Source: Sporomusa sp. KB1 (GTDB lineage Bacteria; Bacillota; Negativicutes; Sporomusales; Sporomusaceae). From it: a DNA stretch of 64,000 nt. The stretch is from the NCBI RefSeq assembly GCF_007830295.1, contig NZ_VLKC01000002.1, forward strand, positions 1,304,887-1,368,886. The letters run 5' to 3'. Shown here piece after piece: positions 16,787 through 25,150 of this stretch. Below the pieces are notes generated by a model that saw nothing but the letters and a program-made list of their open reading frames with translations, had not been told where the DNA came from and searched no databases. The position numbers and the translations under genes were made by a program. Position 1 is the stretch's first letter. Every line of letters begins with the position of its first letter.

Positions 16787-16927
16787 CTATCCGGAACATT
16801 TATTTTTCCCCTTGCACTTGCTGCAATTCCCATTACACTGAGTTAAAAGCAGCTTGTTACATCGGGGGCAGCGTATCTTCCCTGAATCACAGATCATCTT
16901 GCATTGGGGACAAAGTTGCTGTTCCAA
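16787..16927 (-). CDS. Small Cys-rich zinc-ribbon-like protein downstream of feoB
   Basis: A 46-residue frame starting with TTG (GAGGTGAT ribosome site five bases ahead) and ending just before the operon terminator. The sequence has a double CxxC arrangement: CPQC near the start and CPRC in the middle, with another C in between (MIC). The tail is also rich in cysteine (TQCNGNCSKCKGKNKCSG). The nine cysteines suggest zinc or iron binding. Distance to the feoB stop is 25 bases, so it is the third gene of the feo operon. It does not look like FeoC or like the membrane FeoB-associated Cys-rich protein family. Function unknown. Confidence 0.6.
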   Translation of the reverse strand: MEQQLCPQCKMICDSGKIRCPRCNKLLLTQCNGNCSKCKGKNKCSG

Positions 16928-16952
16928 TACGAATCACCTCTGCTTTGTTAGA

Positions 16953-18800
16953 TCAAATAACAAAGGCCGCTACAATAGCACCAATGAGGAATGCAAACAC
17001 CCACGAGCTAAGCCAAATTAAAGCGCCCTCTTTATTGCCCCGTTCTTTAAAAATCATAATGACAGTGGCCACACATGGCACAAACAGCGTAATGGTTACC
17101 AATGCTACTAAAGTCTGTGCCGGTGTAAGTGGCATATCATTTAAACCAGCCGCCCCAAAGTCACGGCGGATAAGACCCATAATAAAGGCAGTTGCTGTTT
17201 CTTTTGGCAATTTTAGTAACCCTTCTGTTACTGGAGCTAAGGCTAATTGAATACTTTCCAACAATCCGCTAAGCTGCAGCACTGAAATAATAAGTGCTCC
17301 CAACATAAATAGCGGTGTAGCTTCTAAGAGAAACGCATACGACTTGGTTACCGTCTTTTTCAATACATTTTCGCCGCGTGGTAAACGGATAGGCGGCAGA
17401 TCAATCAAGAGATCAGAAGACTCTCCTGGCAATACCTTGTGGAGAATCTTGCCTGTTATCCCTAATACCAGCAAAATAACCAAAATGTAAATCGCAATAA
17501 ATTTGGTGCCAATGCCTGCTAACATGCCGGCAATAACGCCAAGCTGTGCCGAACAGGGTATAGCCAGACCCAGCACGGCTGTCGCAATTGTCCGCTCTCG
17601 CTTGGTTCCTAAAATTCGCGTCGTGATAGTCGCCATGGTTACACAGCCAAAACCTAAAATTAAGGGAATAATAGCCCGTCCGTTTAAGCCAATACTGGTC
17701 ATAACACGGTCAACCAGTGTAGCTAGCCGCGGCAGATAACCTGAATCCTCCATGATTGACAACGCGAAGTAAAAACCGACAACTAAGGGCAAAAGCAGTC
17801 CCAGCACATAGGTTACTGTCATCGTTAATATACCAAATTCACCAATTAGGATCGTACCAATTATCGATTGCTCACTAATAAAGCGTCCAACAAAATCCCG
17901 TACTACCGGTTCATAGAGGCCCTGCATGACGGTTTCCTCAGTAAAGCCAACAATATCCTGGGCTACAAGAACGCCAATCAGATAATACATAGCGTATAGT
18001 ACTAAGGCAAAGATGGGTATACCTGTCCAGGGCCGCAACATATACCGGCCTAATATAGTACCAAATGCCGCACCTTCTCTTGTTTCGGTTACTACATGCT
18101 TGACGATATCATTCACACGGTGACGGCGGTCGTGATAAATCTCCTCCCGCAGTTCACCCGGCGGTACCCCATGGCGCTCAGCCACATGGGGATCACCTTC
18201 AAGTACAAGTAAGGCTTCACCCCAGGAACCAATCCGGTTCATCATACCTTCCAGTCTATTTTTCAACTGTGAAGGTATAATCCCGGTACGAGCTTCAAAG
18301 ATCCGGTTCTTGACCTCAGAAATACCTTTGCCCTTAACTGCTATTGTCGCAATGACTGGTACACCTAATAGATCCTCAAGCAAATCAAGATCTATTTTAA
18401 GCCCTTGTTCCTCAGCCTCATCCATCAGGTTTAGGGCAACAATGGTAGGAATACCAGTATCAATAACCTGCAGCGTTAGAAATAAATCACGTTCCAAATG
18501 CACAGCATCGACCACATTTAAAATTAAATCAGCAGACAAAATAACATCTCTGGCCACCGTTTCCTCGTCATTAAAGGAAGAAATACCATATACACCGGGC
18601 GTATCGATGACTATATCTTTACCGTAACGGCCATGCGATATATCAACAGTGGTCCCCGGGAAATTCGACACATCCACATACATGCCTGTTAATGCATTAA
18701 AAAACACTGACTTTCCCACATTAGGATTACCCACTAGAACTATCTTCTTAGCTCCCTCAGGAATATTTATATGAGTTAAGTTATTATGACAATGGTCCAT
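16953..18800 (-). CDS. feoB: Ferrous iron transporter FeoB
   Basis: A 615-residue Fe(II) transport GTPase. The N-terminal G domain has the P-loop GNPNVGKS, switch region FPGTTVDI, DTPGVYGISSF and the NLMDEAEE motif. The membrane part shows the two Gate regions (GYLPRLATLVDRVMTSIGLN and the second Gate near LPRGENVLKKTVTKSYAFLLEA). Length is at the short end for FeoB. The frame is open four codons further up, but that GTG lies inside the GGAGGAG ribosome site, so the ATG at 18800 is the start. Upstream is feoA (51 bases away) and downstream the Cys-rich small protein. Fur control is indicated by two upstream boxes. Confidence 0.95.
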   Translation of the reverse strand: MDHCHNNLTHINIPEGAKKIVLVGNPNVGKSVFFNALTGMYVDVSNFPGTTVDISHGRYGKDIVIDTPGVYGISSFNDEETVARDVILSADLILNVVDAVHLERDLFLTLQVIDTGIPTIVALNLMDEAEEQGLKIDLDLLEDLLGVPVIATIAVKGKGISEVKNRIFEARTGIIPSQLKNRLEGMMNRIGSWGEALLVLEGDPHVAERHGVPPGELREEIYHDRRHRVNDIVKHVVTETREGAAFGTILGRYMLRPWTGIPIFALVLYAMYYLIGVLVAQDIVGFTEETVMQGLYEPVVRDFVGRFISEQSIIGTILIGEFGILTMTVTYVLGLLLPLVVGFYFALSIMEDSGYLPRLATLVDRVMTSIGLNGRAIIPLILGFGCVTMATITTRILGTKRERTIATAVLGLAIPCSAQLGVIAGMLAGIGTKFIAIYILVILLVLGITGKILHKVLPGESSDLLIDLPPIRLPRGENVLKKTVTKSYAFLLEATPLFMLGALIISVLQLSGLLESIQLALAPVTEGLLKLPKETATAFIMGLIRRDFGAAGLNDMPLTPAQTLVALVTITLFVPCVATVIMIFKERGNKEGALIWLSSWVFAFLIGAIVAAFVI

Positions 18801-18851
18801 TTTCTCCTCCACTGGCTACCTGAGAGCCTTTCTATTATACTATTTCATCCA

Positions 18852-19073
18852 CTAAGCTGGCTGCACCTCAATGTTTTCGGCTAAACGGCGCCCAATCGCA
18901 ATCTCTTGCTTGCCTCTGCCGATAACAACTGGACCAGCAGGCAATTTCTCATAACATTCTACTTCGGCGCCTTCGGCAATACCGAAGCGAATAGCTTGAG
19001 CCCTGATAGTCGGATTAGAAATGGCAGCAATTAAAAGACGTTGACCACGTTTGGCTTGTGAAAGTGTCATCAT
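18852..19073 (-). CDS. feoA: FeoA family protein
   Basis: A 73-residue SH3-like FeoA protein. Family features are the LSQAKRGQRLLIAAI start, the LRxxAIRFGIAEGAEVECYE core and PVVIGRGKQEIAIGRRLAENI. It is a cytosolic accessory of FeoB needed for full Fe(II) uptake. A GTG lies three codons earlier, but the spacing of GAGGTGG favours the ATG at 19073. First gene of the feo operon. Confidence 0.92.
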   Translation of the reverse strand: MMTLSQAKRGQRLLIAAISNPTIRAQAIRFGIAEGAEVECYEKLPAGPVVIGRGKQEIAIGRRLAENIEVQPA

Positions 19074-19092
19074 GATATCCACCTCTCAATAT

Positions 19093-19107
19093 TGATAATC
19101 ATTATCA
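19093..19107. promoter_or_regulatory. Fur box upstream of feoA
   Basis: TGATAATCATTATCA is a perfect 7-1-7 palindrome identical to the core of the Fur consensus. It lies 20 bases before the feoA start, downstream of the predicted transcription start. Confidence 0.88.
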
Positions 19108-19152
19108 GTAATTAAGTAAAAAATTTGCGTCATTTTGATGTTGACGCGTAAC

Positions 19153-19201
19153 TGATATTTATTCTCAACATTATTATATGAATTCAATGACACCTTGTCA
19201 A
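19153..19201 (-). promoter_or_regulatory. feoAB promoter with an overlapping second Fur box
   Basis: On the minus strand TTGACA (19196-19201) and TATAAT (19173-19178) are separated by exactly 17 bases, a full consensus promoter. A degenerate Fur box at 19153-19167 matches TGATAATCATTATCA at 12 of 15 positions and covers the expected transcription start. Together with the perfect box downstream this gives a two-site iron-repressed promoter. Confidence 0.8.
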
Positions 19202-19235
19202 GCAGGACTTTTACACTCTTGCCATTTGATTTTTC

Positions 19236-20186
19236 TTATTGCCCATTATAAACTTCGGGATAAATCAGTTTAGCCAATTGTTCAACACCTTCAGCCAGCC
19301 GGAAGGTAGGACTGGAGACAAATCCTTCGTCAACAATATAGACTTTACCCTCTCGTACTGCCTTTATCTTATCAAAGCCTGGACGCTGTTTAATACTATC
19401 AGGTGTAACGCCTGGATTCATCGGGCCACGTTGTGCCAGAAAAATATCAATTTCCTCAGCCTTCATTAATAAACGTTCACTGCCGTAGGCAGCAATACTG
19501 CTTGCGGCTTTCAATGGCTGCGCATCGGCGGCCGCATTTAATCCTCCAGCCAGTTTAAGCACTGTCCCCGGCATGCTGGCAGGCGTAATTGTCCGGTATT
19601 CGGTTGCTGTGGCCTCAAAATATACCTGTTTTTTAATCGGCGCCTTAGCTGTATGCTCGGCGACTTGGTTGAGCTTAGCATGAAAAGCAGCCAGTTTATC
19701 GTCAGCCTGCTGCTCTTTGCCTGTCAGTATGGCCAGCTTTTTAATATAACTGTCAAATTCCTCAAACTTCTCCGGATAAAGACAAACCACTTTGATATTA
19801 GCCTGCTCCAGAGTCTTGACAAAGTCGGGGTGACTTTGCTTAATAAATGGTCTAATAATGACCAAGTCAGGCTCAGCCGCCAATACCTTTTCCGGATCGG
19901 CCCGATAATCAAATACTGGCTTGTTCTTGGCCGCCGGATCAGATTCTGCCGGACTGACGCCGATGATCTCAGCCTCAAGACCCAATGCTAATAGATTTTC
20001 GGTATGGGCGGAGTATAGAGAAATAATCCGTTTGGCTGGCTGCTTAAGGACTATGGTCTGATTTAGGTCATCGGTAATTTTTATTATACCCTCGTTAGCC
20101 GTGGCAGCAGGTTTAGAAGTACCGCAGCCAGCTACAATTGCCAGCAAGAGAAGAAGAACAACCAAGTAGAACGCTTTACTTTTCAT
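19236..20186 (-). CDS. btuF: Cobalamin/corrinoid ABC transporter substrate-binding lipoprotein
   Basis: A 316-residue periplasmic binding protein of the FecB/BtuF class. The signal peptide ends in the lipobox AIVAGC, so it is a lipoprotein. Typical features are TDDLNQTIVLKQPAKRIISL, a two-lobe fold without internal repeats, and a C-terminal GKVYIVDEGF segment. The class also includes siderophore and heme binders. Corrinoid uptake is inferred because the gene lies at the end of a riboswitch-controlled operon with cbiL. GGAGG precedes the ATG. Confidence 0.85.
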   Translation of the reverse strand: MKSKAFYLVVLLLLLAIVAGCGTSKPAATANEGIIKITDDLNQTIVLKQPAKRIISLYSAHTENLLALGLEAEIIGVSPAESDPAAKNKPVFDYRADPEKVLAAEPDLVIIRPFIKQSHPDFVKTLEQANIKVVCLYPEKFEEFDSYIKKLAILTGKEQQADDKLAAFHAKLNQVAEHTAKAPIKKQVYFEATATEYRTITPASMPGTVLKLAGGLNAAADAQPLKAASSIAAYGSERLLMKAEEIDIFLAQRGPMNPGVTPDSIKQRPGFDKIKAVREGKVYIVDEGFVSSPTFRLAEGVEQLAKLIYPEVYNGQ

Positions 20187-20259
20187 ATACCATTTCCTCC
20201 AGGAATTTCTTGTTCAGATGGGAAGGTCCCCTAAAGAGTACAAGCCAAGTCTTTTCTTA

Positions 20260-21021
20260 TTACAGATTGGAGAGGACGGCCAAACCTGTCTCACCCGCCC
20301 GAACCACTTTGATGTGGAATACTTCGCCGATAAGTTCAGGGTCAAGTACAGTCGGAGCCGAGCCATACTTAACCAGTTGACCCGCCTTTAAAACAACGGC
20401 CTCAGAACAAAAGGTACTGACAAGGTTAAGATCATGAATAATTGACACCACTGTCAGCCCTTGCTGAATACATAACTCTTTCAACAAGCTCAGGCACTTA
20501 ATGCTATAGTAAATGTCCATATTGGAAAAGGATTCGTCTAAAAATAAAACTTCCGGCTGCTGCGCCAGGGCCTTAGCAAATAGTACCCGCTGTCTTTCCC
20601 CGCCGCTGAGTTCCGTGACCAGCCGTCCGGCAAAATCGAGTGTATCAGTAAGCCGCATGGCATTTTCAATAATAGCCATGTCTTGGTCAGTCAGCCCTTG
20701 CAGCCTTGTTTTATAGGGAGTGCGCCCCATGGCAACAATCTCCAGGCAAGTATAGGGAAATTTGATATCCATATTTTGCGGCATAACAGCAATATGGCGG
20801 GCCAGTTCTTCAATCCGGTAAGAACCGATATCCCGCCCCTTAATGCTAATATTGCCGGAAGTCGCCTGCAACTGCCCGGTAATAAGATTTAGCAGTGTTG
20901 TCTTGCCTGAGCCATTGGGGCCGACAATGCCGCAGAAGCAACCTTGCCTGATATTCAGGCTGATGTCTTTGAGCACAGGTTTGGCCGCATAGCCAAATTG
21001 TATATTTTCTACTTTTATCAT
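20260..21021 (-). CDS. btuD: Corrinoid ABC transporter ATPase
   Basis: A 253-residue ATPase of the FecE/BtuD group. Walker A is GPNGSGKTT, the signature is LSGGERQR, Walker B is EVLFLDESFSNMD (with an S where many have P or A), and the H-loop is IIHDLN. It powers the FecCD-type permease encoded 11 bases upstream. Substrate assignment to corrinoid rests on the riboswitch and the cbiL neighbour. Confidence 0.88.
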   Translation of the reverse strand: MIKVENIQFGYAAKPVLKDISLNIRQGCFCGIVGPNGSGKTTLLNLITGQLQATSGNISIKGRDIGSYRIEELARHIAVMPQNMDIKFPYTCLEIVAMGRTPYKTRLQGLTDQDMAIIENAMRLTDTLDFAGRLVTELSGGERQRVLFAKALAQQPEVLFLDESFSNMDIYYSIKCLSLLKELCIQQGLTVVSIIHDLNLVSTFCSEAVVLKAGQLVKYGSAPTVLDPELIGEVFHIKVVRAGETGLAVLSNL

Positions 21022-21032
21022 ATTTAACGCCC

Positions 21033-22091
21033 CTACCCAAGCGTCTTGTTACGCATCCTAAAAATATAAACGAAGAACGGGCCGCCCAAAAGGGTCGTCA
21101 ACACACCAACAGGTATCTCGACATTGCCCACCGACCGCCCAAAAGTATCGGCAGTTAATAATAATATTCCGCCTGTTAAACCACACAGTGGAATGAGCAC
21201 CTTATTATCCGAGCCTGTCAGCATCCTGACCATATGTGGTACAATCAGACCAACAAAGCCAATAATACCGCCAATAGCCACACATACTGCCGTAATTAGC
21301 GCACCGGCGGCTAACAGCACTATTCTAAGACGGGAGGCATTAATACCCAGACTACGGGCTTCCCGATCCCCCAAAGATACGATATTCAAATCTTCGGCAT
21401 AATAGTAGCAAAGAAAGCAGGCCGCCAGGATCAGCGGCCAGCCATACAGCACATGCTCCCAGCTTTTAGCCGCCAGACTGCCAATAAGCCACGAGACAAT
21501 AGCAGATACCTGCTCGCCGGCCAGGCTTTTGACCATACTAATAGCCGCCGATAAGATGCTGCTGACAATAATCCCGGCAATTATCAGATTAGCTGATGAT
21601 ACATAGCCACCTACACGAGCCATAGACATAACAATAAGTAATGTCGCCACCGCTCCGCCAAAGGCAAACAAGGTTACCGGCAGACCGCCCTGCGCAAAAA
21701 TATTGAGATAAATAGCCACACTAGCGCCAAATGCCGCCCCTGTCGATACTCCCATGGTGTACGAATCAGCAAGTGGATTCATTAACAGTGCCTGAAAAAC
21801 AACACCAGCAACTGCCAGTCCCCCGCCAACTATAATGGCAGCTAAGATACGCGGCAGACGGATATCCCAAATAATGGCCATCTTAGCTGCATTGATATGG
21901 GCGTAAGCCTCCGGGTTGCCTGTTAGTTGTCCATAGATTACATTGGCGGTATCAGCCATGCTAATATCTGCCCGGCCAAACCCGATAGCAGCCAAGGTGA
22001 ATAGCACCATAGCTGCCAACAGCACAAGACCCGCCACGCGCACCTTGGCTTGTTTACGGCGGAGCAGCGGTGTTAACGAGCTAATGCTCAT
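21033..22091 (-). CDS. btuC: Corrinoid ABC transporter permease (FecCD family)
   Basis: A 352-residue integral membrane protein with about ten hydrophobic segments. FecCD family motifs are visible: DIRLPRILAAIIVGGGLAVA near residue 75, NPLADSYTMGVSTGAAFGA, GDREARSLGINASRLR, and the C-terminal GxIGFVGLIVPHMVRMLTGSDNK followed by GRSVGNVEIPVGVLTTLLGGPFFVY. The start overlaps the cbiL stop by four bases (ATGA), so the two are translationally coupled. Confidence 0.9.
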   Translation of the reverse strand: MSISSLTPLLRRKQAKVRVAGLVLLAAMVLFTLAAIGFGRADISMADTANVIYGQLTGNPEAYAHINAAKMAIIWDIRLPRILAAIIVGGGLAVAGVVFQALLMNPLADSYTMGVSTGAAFGASVAIYLNIFAQGGLPVTLFAFGGAVATLLIVMSMARVGGYVSSANLIIAGIIVSSILSAAISMVKSLAGEQVSAIVSWLIGSLAAKSWEHVLYGWPLILAACFLCYYYAEDLNIVSLGDREARSLGINASRLRIVLLAAGALITAVCVAIGGIIGFVGLIVPHMVRMLTGSDNKVLIPLCGLTGGILLLTADTFGRSVGNVEIPVGVLTTLLGGPFFVYIFRMRNKTLG

Positions 22092-22810
22092 GCCAGTGCG
22101 TGTTTACTCACTTTGGAGCGTTTCGTTAGAATGGTTGACAGGTAATTCACTTTTTTGCTGCCATTAGATTCCAGATCATGGATGATTTCTTCACCTTCCA
22201 AACCACATTTCGAAACCATCACAGCGTTTTCCACCATGCCGTGTTTATTTAGTTTTTCAACAATCTCGGTAAAGTTTTTATATACTTTCATAAGTACAAC
22301 ATTGTCAGATACAGCCAGCACTCTTTCTAACCGTTCATCATTAATAGTTGCCGGTACAATGCTAAGAATGTCGCCCCCCTCCGCGAGTGCCATACCCAGG
22401 CGGTTGCCAATAGCAGAGAAGGAGTTCACTCCCGGAATATTGACAATCTCATGACCCGAGTCTTCCAGCAAGCGATGCACATACATATAGGTACTGTATA
22501 GCATGGGATCGCCCAATGTCAAAAAGGCCACTTTTTTACCTGCATCCAAAAGTTCCAGGATGGTCTTTTTATTGTTCACCCAAGCATCAGACAGCGCCTG
22601 TGCATTATAATTCATCGGAAATACCAATTCCAAAATCTCGCTGCTTTCCTGAATATAAGGACGGGCGATAGACATTGCCGTGCTTTCATCCTTTTTCTCT
22701 GTCCGGGGAGCAATAATTACATCTGCTGTTTTAATAGCGTTAATCGCCTTCAAAGTTAGTAATTCGGGATCGCCAGGCCCTACGCCGACACCATAAAAAA
22801 TTCCTGCCAT
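22088..22810 (-). CDS. cbiL: Cobalt-factor II / precorrin-2 C20-methyltransferase
   Basis: A 240-residue SAM-dependent tetrapyrrole methylase. Family marks are YGVGVGPGDPELLTLKAINA at the N-terminus, TLGDPMLYSTY and PGVNSFSAIGNRLGMALAEGG in the middle. It adds a methyl group at C20 in corrin-ring synthesis. Whether it acts on the cobalt-containing or the metal-free precursor cannot be told from sequence; an anaerobic organism suggests the cobalt form. It is the first gene of the operon below the cobalamin riboswitch and is coupled to btuC. No other corrin-ring genes lie nearby. Confidence 0.88.
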   Translation of the reverse strand: MAGIFYGVGVGPGDPELLTLKAINAIKTADVIIAPRTEKKDESTAMSIARPYIQESSEILELVFPMNYNAQALSDAWVNNKKTILELLDAGKKVAFLTLGDPMLYSTYMYVHRLLEDSGHEIVNIPGVNSFSAIGNRLGMALAEGGDILSIVPATINDERLERVLAVSDNVVLMKVYKNFTEIVEKLNKHGMVENAVMVSKCGLEGEEIIHDLESNGSKKVNYLSTILTKRSKVSKHALA

Positions 22811-22837
22811 ATACTAAACAACTCCTAACATAAATAA

Positions 22838-22873
22838 AATCTCTGTCACCATTCAATGGAGATAACAGAGATT
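22838..22873 (-). terminator. Riboswitch expression-platform terminator
   Basis: AATCTCTGT and ACAGAGATT form a 9-bp stem with an 18-base loop, followed on the minus strand by TTATTTAT. It lies between the cobalamin aptamer and the cbiL start, where a ligand-controlled terminator is expected. The T-tract is interrupted, so strength is uncertain. Confidence 0.65.
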
Positions 22874-22924
22874 GCTTGCCTAAAATCGGCACACAAATCC
22901 CCTCCCCATCGCTCGTAGGTTAAA

Positions 22925-23100
22925 CGGTGATTGTTAAACAGGCAGTTCTTCTGACTTAGGATCATCGCTAGTCTGCGCCTTCCCAAAATAATGTTCTATT
23001 TCAGTGGCTTGTTTGCAAACCGGCTCCCCATCACAGCGGCGGGACCGTGCCGGCTTCTAACCGGCTTCCCTATTAAGCCCAATCGGGCACCTGTTCCCTA
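22925..23100 (-). ncRNA. Cobalamin riboswitch
   Basis: On the minus strand the conserved elements appear in order: ACAGGTGCCC, GGGAAGCCGGT, AGCCGGCACGGTCCCGCC, GCTGTGATGGGGAGC, GCCACTG, GGGAAGGCGC and the 3' part GATGATCCTAAGTCAGAAGA followed by CTGCCTGTT. This is the cobalamin aptamer (B12 box AGCCGGCACGGTCCCGCC). It would turn off cbiL-btuCDF when cobalamin is abundant. Outer limits are approximate. Confidence 0.93.
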
Positions 23101-23113
23101 TGTAATTAATTAG

Positions 23114-23142
23114 ATTGTATGATTAAAGGGGAAAAAAGTCAA
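23114..23142 (-). promoter_or_regulatory. Promoter of the cobalamin operon
   Basis: On the minus strand TTGACT (23137-23142) and TACAAT (23114-23119) are 17 bases apart. Transcription would start just before the riboswitch aptamer. Confidence 0.75.
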
Positions 23143-23266
23143 GTAATTTATCCAATCCCAACTTGCTCAATTACCGAAAACAACGCCCATCTGTTCCCCT
23201 TGCTTCTCTCAGAGCTGATTAGAGAGATGTCCCACCAGATTATATTCTCAGCAAAAGACGCTGTTA

Positions 23267-23947
23267 TTAACCATTTAAACGGAAAGACACCGGAATGGTA
23301 GTAATACATACCATTGTCCGACCGCTGTCCTTGTCCCGGGCAGGGACAAACCGCCACTGCCTCATGGCAGTTATGGCCGACTCATCCAGTGATGTATCCC
23401 CTGATGACCGGAAAAGTGTAATTTTACCAGGTTGCCCATTCTCCAGGACCTGCACTTTCAGCACGACTGTTCCACCGATACCGGCTTGGCGGGCCGATTG
23501 CGGATAAACTGGTTCTACTTTGGCTAAAATGCCGGGTGGCGCTACCCCACCACTGCTGACATTACCGGCCGGACCACTGGCACTCGACGACACTACCGGC
23601 CTGACTTCATTGCTATTATCATCTGAAACACCGGTGACCGAGGTTGCCGTAACCGGTACAGAGCCGGTATCAACCGCCGCCGTCTGTGCCTGTGGTGCAA
23701 CCCGTGGTTGTGGGCGTGGTTCGGCAGCGACTGCCTGTGGTTGCACATTGTTTGGCGCAGCCGGTGCCAGACTACTTTGCTCAGAAGTAATCTGAGGTTC
23801 ATTTTGGAAAGCCAGTTCAATATATGGTTCACTCAAGGCTGGTGGGGGGAATAACCCGATTGCCAAATAACCGGCCCCCGCAAACAACAAGCTATGAACA
23901 ACGACCGAGGTCGCAGCCGCCCGCCGCCAGCGTACGTCAATCGCCAT
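23267..23947 (-). CDS. tonB: TonB family energy-transducing protein
   Basis: About 226 residues: a short cytoplasmic N-terminus, one membrane segment (ATSVVVHSLLFAGAGYLAIG), a low-complexity Ala/Pro/Gln/Val periplasmic linker, and a C-terminal TonB domain (VYPQSARQAGIGGTVVLKVQ...SAITAMRQWRFVPA). It transfers proton-motive energy to outer-membrane receptors. The ATG at 23953 is only two bases from AGAGAGG, so the ATG at 23947 is preferred. It is the last gene of the exbB-exbD-tonB set that ends the siderophore gene run. Confidence 0.9.
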   Translation of the reverse strand: MAIDVRWRRAAATSVVVHSLLFAGAGYLAIGLFPPPALSEPYIELAFQNEPQITSEQSSLAPAAPNNVQPQAVAAEPRPQPRVAPQAQTAAVDTGSVPVTATSVTGVSDDNSNEVRPVVSSSASGPAGNVSSGGVAPPGILAKVEPVYPQSARQAGIGGTVVLKVQVLENGQPGKITLFRSSGDTSLDESAITAMRQWRFVPARDKDSGRTMVCITTIPVSFRLNG

Positions 23948-23952
23948 AGCCA

Positions 23953-24363
23953 TTACCTCTCTTTCACATCAGCTGCTACCGCCACCCGGCGGGCGCCGGC
24001 CAGTTTCAATTCATCCAGAACAGTAATTACCTTGCCGTATTCCACCTGTTTATCAGCCCGCAAGACAAATACTTTATCCGGCTGGTTTACCGTTTCAATA
24101 CCAACCCGCTTTTTTAAGAGCGCCAGGGGTATCTCTTCCTGATCAAACATCACCCGCCCGTCCTGCGTTACAGTAATATTGATATTGCGTTGGGTATCCT
24201 GCTGTACAGCCGCGGCCTGCGGCAGGTTGACCGGCATGGTATGCTGCTCCACCATATACAATGTGCTCATCATGAAAAAGACCAATAGAAAAAAGATAAT
24301 GTCAATCATCGGGATAACCATAAGTTGCGGCTGTTCAGCTATCCGCATACTACGCAATTTCAT
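23953..24363 (-). CDS. exbD: Biopolymer transport protein ExbD
   Basis: A 136-residue protein with one N-terminal membrane segment containing the essential aspartate (MVIPMIDIIFFLLVFFMMS) and a periplasmic ExbD/TolR domain. GGAGGG six bases before the ATG at 24363 identifies the start; the frame is open further upstream inside exbB. It overlaps exbB by 14 bases. Forms the proton channel complex with ExbB. Confidence 0.9.
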   Translation of the reverse strand: MKLRSMRIAEQPQLMVIPMIDIIFFLLVFFMMSTLYMVEQHTMPVNLPQAAAVQQDTQRNINITVTQDGRVMFDQEEIPLALLKKRVGIETVNQPDKVFVLRADKQVEYGKVITVLDELKLAGARRVAVAADVKER

Positions 24364-24994
24364 GATTTTCCCTCCGTACAGGCCATGTCCGTAGAGAAGC
24401 GACAACGACCGCACAGGTTTGTTCCATATCGGTAACCAGATGATCAAGGCGTTGAGTAAAAATTATATTAGTAATAAACGCCAACACAGCTACACTCAGC
24501 CCAGCTGCCGTCGCTACCAACGCTTCCCCCACACCGCCGGTAATGGCCATCGGCTGCCCGGACTGGATATTTAGTACGCTAAAGGACTGAATCATGCCAA
24601 TTACCGTTCCCAGCAAGCCAAGCAATGGCGACAATGTAACAATGCCACTCAGATAATTCAAATAGGATCTGAGCCGAGCCGCTGTCAGTATGGCCGTACT
24701 CTCCAACGCACCTGGTACGTCACCATCTTGTTGGTAAGCCTGCAGCCCTTGCAGCGCTACCTGAGAAACTGCTGCCGGCATTTGTTCACACAGCTGTATG
24801 GCCGCACTCAGATTACGCTGCTTCAACAGCGGTTTAAGCTTTTCAAGAAATGCTACCCCATCAGTGGACATCCCCCGATAATACCAAAAACGTTCCACAG
24901 TAATTGTCACTACCACCAGTGAACAGATAGCCAGCAGATACATTACCGGTCCACCCTTTTGAAATAAAGCTAAACTTTGATTAAATAAATCCAT
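24350..24994 (-). CDS. exbB: MotA/TolQ/ExbB proton channel protein
   Basis: A 214-residue protein with three membrane segments. The family core is GGVGEALVATAAGLSVAVLA with LSGIVTLSPLLGLLGTVIGM preceding it. It builds the pentameric proton channel with ExbD that energises TonB. AGAGAGG precedes the ATG. It follows the phosphopantetheinyl transferase gene after a 156-base gap. Confidence 0.92.
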   Translation of the reverse strand: MDLFNQSLALFQKGGPVMYLLAICSLVVVTITVERFWYYRGMSTDGVAFLEKLKPLLKQRNLSAAIQLCEQMPAAVSQVALQGLQAYQQDGDVPGALESTAILTAARLRSYLNYLSGIVTLSPLLGLLGTVIGMIQSFSVLNIQSGQPMAITGGVGEALVATAAGLSVAVLAFITNIIFTQRLDHLVTDMEQTCAVVVASLRTWPVRRENHEIA

Positions 24995-25011
24995 TGTGGT
25001 ATCCTCTCTCC

Positions 25012-25089
25012 TTACCTTCGCCGGAAGCAGATATCTTCAACATAATTGAGCACCCACGTTCCGAACGTTAAAATACAAATTAGCAGCAC
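25012..25089 (-). CDS. Possible tiny membrane peptide between the PPTase and exbB genes
   Basis: In the 156-base gap before exbB, one frame encodes a hydrophobic stretch ending in charged residues: VLLICILTFGTWVLNYVEDI followed by CFRRR and a stop 16 bases before exbB. The sequence has the look of a single membrane anchor. The only usable start I see is a GTG without a clear ribosome site. An ATG 50-odd bases further up (MKQRRLRIPNKVK) is in another frame, so this could be a frameshifted small gene. Weak evidence. Confidence 0.25.
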   Translation of the reverse strand: MLLICILTFGTWVLNYVEDICFRRR

Positions 25090-25150
25090 TGATGTCTTTG
25101 TCTGCTCAGAATCAACTTTACCTTATTGGGAATCCGAAGCCGGCGCTGTT

